Notes: a model not told the origin generated them from the letters alone. A stretch of DNA of 64,000 nt from Solanum dulcamara (GCF_947179165.1 NC_077242.1:26608097-26672096); one strand, 5' to 3'. Counted from the first letter of the stretch, positions 46,693 to 57,860 are shown. Translations and numbers: made by a program.

Positions 46693-47499
46693 TATATTCC
46701 ATAGTGCTAATAATATGCATATGCCTATCATGATAGATGATGTATTTGTAATACCGAGTTCCCGAGCGGGCTGGATATAGTACGTGATAAAGGTATATAT
46801 GCTTTTATTTGGTGAGGTGCAGGTACAATACCTTATTAAATGCTATGCTTGATTTCCTGCATCCTTATATTAGTTGTGCCCTCTTTATGATGTTTTATAA
46901 TTTACATACTTAGTACATATGTCGTACTGACCCCCTCTTTTCGGGGAGGGGGACTGTGTTTCATGCCCGCAGGTATAATATAGGTTTTGGGAGTCCACCA
47001 GCTCAGGATTCCACTCAGCAAGTTTAGAAGAATCTCCACTGATTCAGAGCCAAGTTTTTGTACCAAACCTCTGATGTATATATTTGGTTACTCAAGGGTA
47101 TGGCGGGGGCCTTGTCCCGCCATATGTTGTCGTTCCTATTCTTAGTGGTCTGTAGACATATGTGTGTGGGTTGTTTAGGAGTTTATTTCGGTTATGCCTA
47201 TGCGATATGTAGTAAAAGTTATTATGTTATGGTAGCCTTGTCGACTGGCTTTCCATTTCATGACATGAGGCAAATGAAAGAGGCTACACGTGTATGAATA
47301 TTTTATCACCCACTGGGTTCATGTGTTTGGTTCCTATATCTAGGAGGCTATATGAACATGAAAAAGTTTTAACCTATTGAGGTTTTTGTGAGCAGTATCA
47401 CGTTATACATAGTCCAATTTGACTATAGTCGATAGATAGGTACACGGGGGTCCAAGTCAGACCCCAGTCATGGCCCACGAGGTTGGGTCGTGACAGAAG

Positions 47500-47511
47500 T
47501 AGTATCAGAGC
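47500..47511 (+). other. Primer-binding site of element G
   Basis: TAGTATCAGAGC, one base off the Met-tRNA-type TGGTATCAGAGC, four bases after the 5' LTR. Confidence 0.8.
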
Positions 47512-49040
47512 AGTTCATCCTTAGAGTGTCTACAGACCGTGTCTAGTAGAGTCTTGTTTATCGGTGTGTTGTGTACCACATCTATAGACAAGAGGCTATA
47601 GGACATTTAGGATGTTACTTTCTTTCATATCTAAGATCGTGCGATAGAGCCAAGCCATAGGGAATGAAATTCCTCATACTAACTTGTGATTTTAGTAGGA
47701 GGACGGTGCTGATAAAAGAAAGTAACTGACAATATTAGATGTTACGAAGCACGCAGGTAAGCAAAGGCATGAAGGACCTATGTCAGGTAAGGTGTTGCAA
47801 TACGATTGATATATAAAGTTGAAAAATGAAAGGGAAAGTATATAGGAAAGTATAACAGGTGCAGTTTGAGTGGACATACGAGGTAAGTCTCTTTTTATAC
47901 TGTTAATTGTGGGCGCCTTGTGTGGATGCGATATGAGATAATATGAATATATGCGTGTGCCCTAGGTACCTGCTATGTAATACGATACGGATATATATAT
48001 GTGTGCCCTGTGAGGCATTGTTGGTATTTTCTGTGTGCAGGTGTTGAGATAGTAAGAAATACAGAGGAAACTCTACCCAAATTTTCCTAGAAATAAGAAG
48101 AGAATGAGATACAGGGCTGTAGTATGTCTTAAAAGGTTGTGTGATGAAGAAAAGGATAGCTAGTGCAAGGAAATAAAGAGTAATATGGAATTACTTGCGC
48201 CCAACCAAAAATAGTTATGAGAAGGAGGAATAATAGAGAAGTTCTAATATAGGCATTCAAGATAGATGTGATTAATTAAGTATCAGTACCGAAAAAAAAG
48301 GGAAATAGATCGTTACAAATTGAAAGTATAGTATGATAAAAAGGTAGTAAGATAAGGCCCCTACTACAACGAAGTTAATATGGTTATAAGCAGGATTAGA
48401 AGTGAGCCTTAAGCACCTGACAAAGATGAAAGTTCAGGAGGCATAAAGAAGTATTGTGTATACGTGACTCCACCTTGATGATTAGTGGGATCCTGCAAGG
48501 AGAGAAAATGTTGATTTGCAGGACAATTGCTGCATTACGAGGTTATTAGAAGAATAAGTAGTATCTACTAGAATAAGGTTAGTATAATGACGGAGCTTGA
48601 AACACGAATCATCAAAGTATAAGTACTCCCGAGTGGAGAATTTGAACCAATTATGAGCACAAGCTAATTACTGATTGGGATGAATGGAATGTGGCTTTGA
48701 ATGCACTGCTACATTATGGATATTACTCGAGTATCAACCATTAGATGAGATTTTATACGATACATTGCGAATATTAAAGCACCCTATGGTTGTGCTAGGG
48801 TTTTCTGTAAAGGCAACCTAACGTGGGGATGATTTAACAGAAAATGTAGATATGGTGCAGCATGTTAAATATGTTGAAGTAGAATCATTCATGTGTAAAT
48901 AGCTAAAAATAAACGGAGGGTCTCATGGGTACACCGTAAAAGAGGGGAAGTGGACAAGAGAAGTACAAGCGTAAGAGAAAATCAACTGACGCTATCGTAT
49001 ATAAATGGGAACTCTTAAACTTTAAACGAGACCCCATAAG

Positions 49041-49148
49041 GGATGGACGCGATCATACCCGCACTAATGCACCTGATTCCTTCAAAACTCTAAAATTAAG
49101 CATGCTTGGGTGAGAGTAGCGCTGGTATGGGTGACCCCCTGGAAAGTG
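49041..49148 (+). pseudogene. 5S rRNA-like segment inside element G
   Basis: The stretch matches the plant 5S rRNA gene from near its 5' end to about position 105. Landmarks: CGATCATACC, GCACTAATGCACC, the box A region AATTAAGC, GCTTGGGTGAGAGTAG and the box C region ATGGGTGACCCCCTGG. I estimate about twenty differences, so it is a degenerate copy. It stops where the text becomes pol codons, at a shared TGG(G/A)AAGT(G). The segment lies in the internal part and not in the LTR, unlike the known 5S-bearing Cassandra elements. Pol III promoter boxes are partly kept, but activity is not implied. Confidence 0.88.
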
Positions 49149-49202
49149 AAAGAGGAAATGAAACAAAAGTATCCGTACCTATTTCCTACGTCTACAGGTA
49201 AT
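49141..49202 (+). pseudogene. Pol C-terminal remnant in element G
   Basis: Reads 'TPWKVKEEMKQKYPYLFP' then 'TSTG' in one frame. It matches the end of gypsy pol polyproteins (compare '[20 protein letters not shown]' in D and 'YPYLFSSTQA' in E). About 20 codons remain. It shows that G derives from an autonomous gypsy element by loss of nearly all of gag-pol. Confidence 0.88.
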
Positions 49203-49333
49203 ACTAACCTTTGGAACTCTGATATTGATTGCTCGATGAAAGTATATGTTATGGCAACGGGATAGAGGACCTCTCCATATAATCGGTATAAGGTCCGGAG
49301 GAAGGTTTTGGTCTACATTTGAGGACTAATGTT

Positions 49334-49349
49334 CTAAAGAGGGGAAGGA
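49334..49349 (+). other. Polypurine tract of element G
   Basis: CTAAAGAGGGGAAGGA directly precedes the TGTTATACC start of the 3' LTR. Confidence 0.85.
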
Positions 49350-49683
49350 TGTTATACCTCGTACCTTTATACTTCGGAACGTCTTCTTAAGCTTCTTGAA
49401 AGTTGTCCCATGACCCAGATTATATATAACATGATGAAATCACTCTAGGGAAGGGAGGACGTGATGCCCCATAAGAGTGAAGGTTGGAAATAGGTCTATA
49501 AGGATTTGAAACGAGTTGGAGGCCAAACTAACAAGTCGTAGGACTCGATTTACTTATGTAAGCTACCAACTTGGACGACTTACATAACTAAGCCACTGGA
49601 GTACATGTTGATCTTACGTAGCAAGGATTACATAGGCTCCTAAAGTAAGACGAGATTACGAACCCACGGGAGAGGCGGAAGGA

Positions 49684-49782
49684 GGTGTAGCACCTACTCG
49701 GAAGCAAGTAGGTGATGTACCTACTTTGACTAAGTAGGTGATGCACCTACTTTGACCAAGTAGGTGAGACACCTACTTGAGG
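49684..49782. repeat. Near-palindromic AAGTAGGTG/CACCTACTT array, 3' LTR G
   Basis: About three full units plus a partial one, against two plus one in the 5' LTR. Confidence 0.8.
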
Positions 49783-49898
49783 TGGGGCCCATGCTGCCAC
49801 GCGGCGGTTTTGAATTGGGTGCATGATTGAGGTGACACCCTAGGGGGATGCCATGTGTCACCCTTAGGGGATGCCACATGGAAACTTATAAGGAGGTG

Positions 49899-49908
49899 TA
49901 TATAAGTA
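49899..49908 (+). promoter_or_regulatory. TATA box of 3' LTR G
   Basis: TATATAAGTATATA; counterpart of 44730-44739. Confidence 0.55.
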
Positions 49909-51638
49909 TATATTGCTGACTAATTGTTCATTTCAGCATCTATACTTAGCAAAAAAAAAATCTAGACAAAGCTAGAGAAAAAGAGAGACTAGCTACAGGT
50001 TTGAGCCAAGAAAGAGGTAAGGCCCGATTTCGTTCCGTAAATTAATTATTTAAGGTATCCTACACTGATATTACAGTGTTTAATAGCAAAACATTTCTAT
50101 TTGGAGCAGCAAAAACGTGACACAAACAGTCCACTACTTTTCAGCACTCTAAGGAACTCCCGAGGCTAGGTTTTGGCTAGTTTTGGCCAATTTCGGGGAA
50201 GGTAAGGTCTTTCCTTTCAATTTGAAGTTTATGGTGTTATAATAGGGTGTTTTATACATATTTTATGCTGCTGTAAGTTTAAGAACTTCATATAAGTGCT
50301 GGACGTTAAAAACAAACTAAATTGGAGTCGCTATAGTTGAATTGTAGTCGAAGCAAGGTTGTGCTTGTAGTGTGGTGCTTCAGGTTGTGGTGTTGTGTTG
50401 CAGGGCCTAAAATTATACTAAAATGGGTGTGGGAGCTGATGGTTTTAGCTACCCGACCCCCCATTTCGTATAGTTAAAGGTTTTGCAAAATGGAAACTAG
50501 AAACCCTATTTTGGTATCGTGGTTTCGAGCGAGTCATTTGCAGTTTGTGTTGTATTATGTTGGTGTGAACGGCTTATACATGTGCTGCATGTTGTTGTTG
50601 TTGGTTGGATGTAGTTATTGAGAGTGTAATTGGAAATTTGGATAGGGCATACTATAGGGGAGGTGCTGCCCGATTTCCGTTAACTCCTTAACTAGTTAAG
50701 GAACTAGTCGATAAGGCGAGCAAGGAAATGAATGTTGTGAATACTCGTAGGTAATATAAGATACTGGAAAAGTCTAAGGTGGTTGATATTCGTATTTATT
50801 CCATGTTAAATAGGTTTGGAGGACGATGACGTGAATGCTATTTATAAAAGTACGTAAAAGGTATGTGAAGCTTTCTTTTGTCATGTTTTTGGCATAAGTA
50901 TGTAAAGCTAACATTTCCTTCTTTTGGCATGTTTTGGCATAAGTATGTAAAGCCTATCCTTTCTTTCTTGTGGGCATGTCTTAGATCTAAGTGACAAGTG
51001 ATATGTGTATGAAGCTTGGGGTAACTCTAATCATGAGCTCTGAACATGGTTCATGATTCATATTTCATGTTCACAGTTGAATGTTAAGACTCTTAAAGTA
51101 GTTAAGCTTCCATTCCTCAAGTCTTCTATATACTGAGAACTAGTGTATGTAAAGTTATTCTTCCTCTCTTTTGGCATGACTTAGGTGTAAGTATTGTGTA
51201 TATGAAGTTGAAGTTATTCCACTCTTAAAACTCTAAGTGTGAGTTAAGGATCTTATTCACTTCTCGATATTAGAACTCCTGCGATAGTTGAGTTATGGAC
51301 TTGTAAGTCTTCTACATGACTAACAGTAGTACACGTGAAGCCTATTCCTTCCTTCTCTTGAAATGGCTTACTATAAGTGAAACGATGTATGATATGAGTT
51401 AGAGACAGTTCCATTTATAGGCTCTTGATATGACTCATGACTTATACTCACTCTTGAATGATAAGGGTCTTAAAGTAGTTGAAGTATGACCCTCGAGCCG
51501 TCTATAGGCTAAATAGTGATGGAATCTGTAAGCTCCTATACCTAGGGGCTTTGGAACATATTTTATGGTGATACCTGAGGGATGTTTGACATGTTACCAA
51601 GTTTTATAGGCTCATATATGCACTGTTATGTGATATGT

Positions 51639-51860
51639 GGATCGGGCCGTCGTTCCTCGGCATTATTATATGATATTCATGTATACGAATCGGGCCATTG
51701 TTTCTCGGTGCTAATATATGAGATACGGATCAGGCCGTCGTACCTCAGCATTATCATGAGATATGTGGATAGGGCCATCGTTCCTCGGCATTATTACGTG
51801 ATATGTGGATTGGGCCATCATTCCTCGGTATGTGCTTGCTATATATATGGATCGGGCTGT
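51639..51860 (+). repeat. GATCGGGCC array, 3' LTR G
   Basis: Counterpart of 46471-46692, with several substitutions. Confidence 0.8.
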
Positions 51861-52662
51861 ACGTTCCACAGTGCTAATAATATGCATATGCCTATCATGA
51901 TAAATGATGTATTTGTAATATTGAGTTCCCGAGCGGGCTGGATATAGTAAGTGATAAAGGTATACATGACTTTATTTGGTGAGGTGCAGGTACAGTACCT
52001 TATTAAATGCTATGCTTGATTTCCTGCATCCTTATATTAGTTGTGCCCTCTTTATGATGTTTTATAATTTACATACTTAGTACATATGTCGTACTGACCC
52101 CCTCTTTTCGGGGAGGGGGACTGTGTTTCATGCCCGCAGGTATAATATAGGTTTTGGGAGTCCACCAGCTCAGGATTCCACTCAGCAAGTTTAGAAGAAT
52201 CTCCATTGATTCAGAGCCAAGTTTTTGTACCAAACCTCTGATGTATATATTTGGTTACTCAAGGGTATGGCGGGGGCCTTGTCCCGCCATATGTTGTCGT
52301 TCCTATTCTTAGTGGTCTGTAGACATATGTGTGTGGGTTGTTTAGGAGTTTATTTTGGTTATGCCTATGCGATATATTATAAAAGTTATTATGTTGTGGC
52401 AGCCTTGTCAGCTGGCTTTCCCTTTAATGACATGATGCAAATAAAAGAGGCTACATGTGTATGAATATTTTATCACCCACTGGGTTCATATATTTGGTTC
52501 CTATATCTAGGAGGCTATATGAACATGAAAAAGTTTTAACCTATTGAGGTTTTTGTGAGAAGTATCACGTTATGCATAGTCCAATTTGACTATAGTCGAC
52601 AGATAGGTACACGGGGGTCTAGGTTGGACCCCAGTCGCAGCCCACGGGGTTGTGTCGTGACA

Positions 52663-53454
52663 CTAAGTACCACTTTCCATCCTCAAACTGATGGAAAAAC
52701 CTAAAGAACGATTCAAATATTGGAGGATATGTTAAAATCATATGTGATTGATCTTAAAGGAAGTTGGAATGAGCATTGGCTAGTGATGGTATTTTCCTAC
52801 AATAATAGTTATCACTCTAGCATCCAAACGGCTCCTTTTAAAGCCTTATATGGAAGAAGAATCCTTGGTGAGATTGTTTAAAGTGGGTGAGATAGCATTG
52901 ATGGGTTAGATTTGGTAGTTGATCAAATGGAAAAAGTAAGGCTCATAAGATAAGGATTAAAGATGACTCAAAGTCATTAAAATTCCTATTCGGACACTAG
53001 ATGAAGAGAGCTTGAATTTGATGTAGATGATTGGGTGTATTTGAAGGTTTCACCTATGAATGGTGTAATGAGTTTTGGTAAGAAGGGGAAGTTTAGTTCT
53101 AGATATGTAGAAACCTATAGAATAGTGAAGAGTATTAGTAAAGTGGCATATAAATTAGACTTTCCATTTGAGTTAGCTGTGGTTCATTCGGTATTTCATG
53201 TTTCTATGTTGAGGAAATTTGTGGGTGATCCAAACTCTATTATTCCATTGGAAATTGTGAAAGTTGAAGAGAATTTGACTTATGACGAGGTTCTGGTGGA
53301 AATTTTAGACCAAAAAGTGAAGAGGTTAAGAAATAAAGATGTTGCATCGGTCAAGGTGTTGTGGAGAAATCAATTAGTAGAGAGTGCTACATGGGAAGCA
53401 GGAGTGGACATTATGAAGCGTTATCCGTATCTCTTTTCTTCCACTCAAGCCTGA
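52663..53454 (+). pseudogene. Integrase of element E, core end and C-terminal part
   Basis: The frame broken at 44207 continues 'LSTTFHPQTDGKT', then 'YNNSYHSSIQTAPFKALYG', and from 53035 an open 139-residue frame 'YLKVSPMNGVMSFGKKGKFSSRYVETYRI', 'VVHSVFHVSML', '[18 protein letters not shown]' and 'RYPYLFSSTQA' to a normal stop. The last part is the integrase C-terminal region with a chromodomain-like tail, which in this group is thought to guide insertion to chromatin. Confidence 0.9.
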
Positions 53455-53702
53455 GGTACTAAGTTATACATGATCGAGTCGATTAAACTCCTACATATTC
53501 AGTCCCTCCTATGTCATTCACATGCATGCATGTTCATGAAAGTTGATTTTTGAAGCCATGTTTTATGTTAAGTGTGAAGTTTACATGTTCTATGTATTTT
53601 AAAGTGTCCCTATGTTCATGTTGGGTTGCTAGTCCTCTTTCCATGTCTTGCCTATGCTAGTTGAATCTAATTCAAGGAAGAATATTCCCAAGAGGAAGAT
53701 AT
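53455..53702 (+). other. Spacer and polypurine tract of element E
   Basis: About 250 bases without a gene between pol and LTR, ending in a purine-rich CCAAGAGGAAGATAT before the LTR. Confidence 0.7.
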
Positions 53703-56090
53703 TGTAAGACCCCATAAAATAAAAAGTCGAACGAAAGGAAAATCTCAAGAAAAGTCTATTGACCCCAACTCTACGAGTTGGTCTATGACTCGTAAGGACT
53801 TGTACGGCTCGTAGAATCGAGTTGTAAACACGAGTTTAGGGCTGGAAAATTTACTAAGGCAAAAGTGGGGTTGATGAGTGACTTGACGACTCGTAGAAAT
53901 GAAGACGACTCATGGTGAAACTTCAGAGACTTTCAATATGCAGGTTTATTAGGCCTGCAAGATAAGTGGTTTATATGACATATAAGGAAGACAGCAAGTC
54001 GTAACCACGAGTCATAACAAAATATCAAAGACACAAAATTTGCATGTTTTCAAACCTTCAAGACGAGTCAGTTTGATGACTCGTAACTCTGCTGACCAGT
54101 CGTAAACATGACTTGTAGAAGCAACTTCAGAAACTTGTTTTCAGGTCTTTGACCTGTAGGATAAGTCGATCCTATGACTCGTCACTGCATCTATGATTCA
54201 TAGACCTTGTCATAGTGTTTCCCAATTCAAAATTTAATGAGGGGTAGTTTGGTATTTTTCCTATATTTTAAAAATATATGTCGACATTTTTAGAGCTATA
54301 TTTATTACGTAATTGGTCCTAAATACTCCTAAAATCTTTTATTCTCTCAATAATTCCCAAACAAATTCTAGACTTCTCTCCCAAGGATGCTCAAGAGTTC
54401 ATCAAGCTTTGGTTAGAATTTCTTCAATATCAAGTCTTCTTTCTCAAATTCAAGTCCAATTTCAATCAATGTTTATGTGGATTGACTCATGAGTCCCTTC
54501 CTCTCATAGAGTCCAAGGTTTATTTGAAGAATATCATGAAATCTCATTACTTTTAAACTTCAATTTTCATGAATTTTATTGGGATGTTATAATGTTGTTT
54601 TAAATCATTATTAATGATCATTATATGTATGTTTCTACGTAAATTTCACAATTTCAAGTTGAATTATGAATATCCATGAATGAAGCTAATTTCTATGACG
54701 AATTATATGAATTGTGATTATGGAATTCATGGTTTTCAAGGTATTCTTATGGTTTACAATAAAATAGATTATTTATATGAGTTTTACTCTATATTCAAGT
54801 ATGAATTATGATCATGAATTATAAATATGTTTAAGATATGAATTTCATACCAGTTATGAAGAATGGTGACTTAGGGAATGAATTATGCAGGTATGATTTG
54901 TAATGATGAATTGTCAATTCTCATATTGCAATTATGTTATGAAATGACCTACTCCATTCTTTTCAAACGTATGATCATATATATGATATATATTCATTAT
55001 GATTACTCTACTATGTTACGTATTCCATGGGATTTGACTTAGCACCGAGTGGACTTGAGGTGGAGGCCCTACCAAAAACCTTAGCAGCAGCCTCTTGTCC
55101 CTTAAACTATGTGCCACCATAGGTTGCCTTTATGTCTTTGCTAGTGGATCAACATATAGGTTATGTACATGACCCACCTAGAGGGGTAGAGTCTACCTTG
55201 GCAAGTAGATTCCCCTTTTGTTCATTGTATGGGGAGACAATGGATTCCATGTTATAACTCGCATGATCTTATTATCGGTTGTGGTTCCTATCCCACATAT
55301 GTATGTGATTATTATGTTATTTTATGATCTTCAACTATGTCCCTCAAATGCTTTGATCATTGTGGTTTTCCTTATCCCCTCTACTATGTATGTTCTTAAT
55401 CATTGCATCTTATGATTTATATTGCATGTCATGTCCACATACTTAATACATTTATACGTACTAACGCATATTGTTTCCTTCATTGCATCATAATGTACGA
55501 GTTGCGGTTGAGGATCATACCCAAACACTAGCTAGTTCAGTTCGTATGGCGATGTCTTGGTGAGTACTCATCCATCGAGGGCAGTTTATGAGTTGTTTTT
55601 TTCTCTCAAAGACTTTTTGTTATATTTCATTTTGAGGGTGAGCTAGGGACATGTCTTAGACCCCAACCATGTTCATGATTATAGGCATTCGTTGGACAAG
55701 TGTTTTGATTCTACGTTGTTGAGTTATATTCTTCTTTAAGAATTATGGTTTAACTCTCTTATGATATTTCCGCATTTACATTACCTTATGCATGCTTTAA
55801 GATACGTCAAGAGGCTTGGTTTCTATAAAGGTTGGAATGAAAAACACATTTCGAAAGCCTAGGAAAGCTCTTTCGTTACTTAACTTCTGCTCTTCCATTC
55901 CCCACCCCTTATTAGTATAGTTACGAAAAGTATAGTTCCCAATCGGCTATTCGGTATATTGATAGTTCTATGGAAAATCATATAAGATGTGGTATCGGGA
56001 CTAGTAATGTACGAATTATGAAAGCACTGTTTAAGCCATTTGGGGTTTTGATTGCGTTGTTACGACTAGGATCTAGGTCGGGTCGTGACA
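53703..56090 (+). repeat. 3' LTR of element E
   Basis: 2388 bp, starts TGTAAGACCCC, ends GGGTCGTGACA. Its first 500 bases carry a cluster of GACTCGT/ACGAGTC motifs in both orientations (53776-54190). Differs from the LTR at 37432, so the two do not form a pair. The short open frames at 55218-55415 and 55970-56197 have no recognised domain. Confidence 0.88.
53776..54190. repeat. Cluster of GACTCGT/ACGAGTC motifs in LTR E
   Basis: About a dozen copies or near-copies, alternately direct and inverted, within 415 bp in the presumed U3 part. Confidence 0.65.
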
Positions 56091-56337
56091 GATATATTGC
56101 TTTAAATGGTGAAATATACCATGATGGACAATGTGACACGGTGGGGTTAGAGAGGAATATAAATTTTCTTGCGAGAAAAGATGAGTTTGAAAGATAACTC
56201 TAATTGGTTATTCCCTCAAACTATTGTGGTTCAAAAAACTAAGTTTACATGTCCTAAAAAAGAAAGGAAATCAATGCAAATAATTTCTAATTATATTATG
56301 AGTAAATCAAGTCGTCAACCCTATTCACATATATGTT
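56091..56337. other. Unassigned spacer between elements E and H
   Basis: About 250 AT-rich bases. I see no gene, RNA or LTR text. The first bases GATAT would be the target duplication of E if it is intact, but its partner has been lost. Confidence 0.5.
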
Positions 56338-56490
56338 TGTCATGACTCAAAACTACTCCTTAGTTGCGACACGATACTTAGAACCACATGTGAACCGAAC
56401 CTAACTTCATGGCATGACATGACACTAAGATCAACATAAAATAGGACATGAACAGTAATGCATAAACTAAACCAAATATCCTTAAGAGCT
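56338..56490 (-). repeat. LTR-end fragment of element H
   Basis: The plus strand starts TGTCATGACTC, the usual inverted look of a plant gypsy LTR end. It lies directly beside RNase H codons, so a deletion removed integrase and the first part of this LTR. Confidence 0.5.
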
Positions 56491-57120
56491 CATATACTAA
56501 GAAAAATATCTGGAAGTTGAATCATCCGGTTAGCTAAGGACTGGATGTCCAAAGCAAATGGTCGCTCCACAGTAGGAAGGAAAACTAGACTACCCATACT
56601 CACCGGCTTCCGACCCAAGGCATCTACTACTATATTTGCCTTGCCCAGATGGTAGAGAATAGAGAAGTCATAGTCCTTCAAGAGCTCAATCTAGCGGTGC
56701 TGCCTCGAATTAACATCCCTTTGGCTCATAATCTACTGAAGGATCCTATAATCAGTGTAAATCTCACATCAAACTCCGTACAGGTAGTGCCTCTAAATCT
56801 TAAGCGCCAAAACTACCACCGCCAACTCCAAGTCATGGGTAGGTAGTTGCGGTCATGCATCTTAAGATGCTTCGATGCATAAGCAATAACCCGGCCCTGC
56901 AACATTAGTACACAAACAAAACCAATACCAAATGAGTCACAATAAACGGTGAATCCCTCACCCTCAATTAGAAAGGTCAATATAGGAGCAGTGGTAAGCA
57001 ACTCCTTTATCCTCAGAAAGCTACTCCCAAACTCCTTTGACCACATAAAATGCACATCTTGGAGAATCAACCGAGTCAGAGGTGCCACTATAGTAGAAAA
57101 CCACTCAATAAAGCGCATGT
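56491..57120 (-). pseudogene. RNase H region of element H
   Basis: The minus-strand frame 57118-56813 reads 'FIEWFSTIVAPLTRLI' (RT thumb/connection), 'GEGFTVYCDSFGIG' (RNase H start with the first Asp), 'VIAYASKHLKMHDRNYLP'. After shifts, 56681-56490 reads 'MKDYDFSILYHLGKANIVVDALGRK', where the usual 'ADALSR' is 'VDALGR', keeping the last Asp. The region then ends abruptly. Confidence 0.85.
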
Positions 57121-57860
57121 AGTACCCTGCCTATCCGATGAAGCTACAAATCTCAGTCACAGAGGTGAGTCTGGACCAATCATGAATAGCCTCAATCTTT
57201 GCTGGATCTACTATAATGCTATCCTTTGACACCACGTGCCCCAAGAATTTTATGGATACAAGCCAAAACTCGTACTTTGAGAACTTGGCCTAAAGCCGCT
57301 AATCTCTCAAAGTCAGGAGTGCTATGCTCAAATGCTGCTCATGCTCTCCTCGGCTCCATGAGTATACTAGAATATCATCGATGAAGACTATGACAAATGA
57401 TTCCAAATATGGCCTAAACACTCAGGTTATCAAGTCCATGAACGCGGCAGGGGTGTTAGTCAACCTAAAAGATATCACTAGAACTCATAGTGGCTGGAAT
57501 GACCCTAAATGCGGTCTTAGGGATGTCCACTGCCCATATCCTTAATTGGTGGTAGCCGAATCTCAAATAGATCTTATAAAATAACACGGCACCCTAAAAC
57601 CAGTCGAATAGGTCATCATTCCTAGACATGGGGTGACAGTTCTTCACCATCCCCTTATCCAACTGTCTGTAATCGATGCACATCCATATAGTACCATTAT
57701 TTTTCTTAAAGAATAGGATTGCGGCACCACAAGGCGATACACTAGGTCGAATGAATACACTAGGTCTAATGAATCCCCTATCCAAGAGATCCTAAAGCTA
57801 AACAATGAGCTGTTTCAGCTCTACGGGGGCTATATGGTACAGTGGGATACAAATAGAAAG
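57121..57860 (-). pseudogene. Reverse transcriptase of element H
   Basis: Readable on the minus strand: '[25 protein letters not shown]' (with an internal duplication '[12 protein letters not shown]' at about 57746-57785), '[13 protein letters not shown]' and the palm motif '[12 protein letters not shown]' at about 57365-57412, with the catalytic Asp pair intact. Several frameshifts and stops between these. Confidence 0.88.

Larger units (their letters stand above)
44208..47495 (+). repeat. 5' LTR of element G
   Basis: Starts TGTTATACCCC, ends GGGTCGTGACA. It holds the near-palindromic CACCTACTT array (44546-44610), a TATA box (44730), three degenerate repeats of about 195 bp (45793-46370) and the GATCGGGCC array (46471-46692). 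The open frames at 46415-46780 and 47058-47297 have counterparts in the other LTR but lie in repeats and match nothing I know. Confidence 0.94.
47496..49349 (+). other. Internal region of element G, non-coding
   Basis: Begins GAAG and a PBS-like TAGTATCAGAGC (47500-47511, against the usual TGGTATCAGAGC), then a leader of gypsy style ('CTATAGGACATTTAGG'). From about 47700 to 49040 I see no coding domain. A 5S rRNA-like segment follows at 49041-49148, then pol C-terminal codons to about 49200, and a polypurine tract at 49334-49349 (CTAAAGAGGGGAAGGA). Confidence 0.85.
44208..52662 (+). mobile_element. Element G: non-autonomous long-LTR retrotransposon (LARD-like) with a 5S rRNA-like segment
   Basis: 8455 bp with LTRs of 3288 and 3313 bp, a perfect 5-bp TSD, a PBS-like site (47500-47511) and a polypurine tract before the 3' LTR. 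The internal region is only 1854 bp and has no usable coding capacity. It ends with about 20 codons of a pol C-terminus directly preceded by a 5S rRNA-like segment. These features fit a large retrotransposon derivative that arose by internal deletion from a gypsy element and moved using another element's enzymes. It sits inside integrase of E, so it is younger than E. Confidence 0.92.
49350..52662 (+). repeat. 3' LTR of element G
   Basis: 3313 bp, 25 bp longer than the 5' LTR. At least part of that is one more unit in the CACCTACTT array. Several differences per 300 bp near the start indicate an age well above that of D. Ends GTCGTGACA, followed by the ctaag duplication. Confidence 0.94.
38666..56090 (+). 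mobile_element. Element E: decayed plus-strand Ty3/gypsy element, interrupted by F and G
   Basis: Leader, gag, protease, RT, RNase H, integrase, polypurine tract and 3' LTR (53703-56090) are readable in order on the plus strand. They are broken by the LTR fragment F in protease (40176-41887) and by the non-autonomous element G in integrase (44208-52662). The 5' LTR and PBS are missing. Many stops and frameshifts show it is old. Its proteins resemble those of D, so both belong to the same broad Del/Tekay-like group. Confidence 0.88.

Noticed and set aside
46415..47297. 121- and 79-codon open frames in LTR G with counterparts at 51582-51947 and 52225-52464
   Set aside because: They lie in LTR sequence, the first mostly within the GATCGGGCC array. 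Conservation reflects the LTR pair, and no family resemblance is visible.
49041..49148. Interpretation of the 5S-like segment as a functional 5S rRNA gene or as a Cassandra element
   Set aside because: It is diverged and truncated, so not a functional gene. It lies in the internal region and not in the LTRs, unlike Cassandra.
37432..56090. Reading 37432 and 53703 as the two LTRs of one element
   Set aside because: The starts and interiors differ (TGTAACACCACG against TGTAAGACCCCA), so they are separate families.
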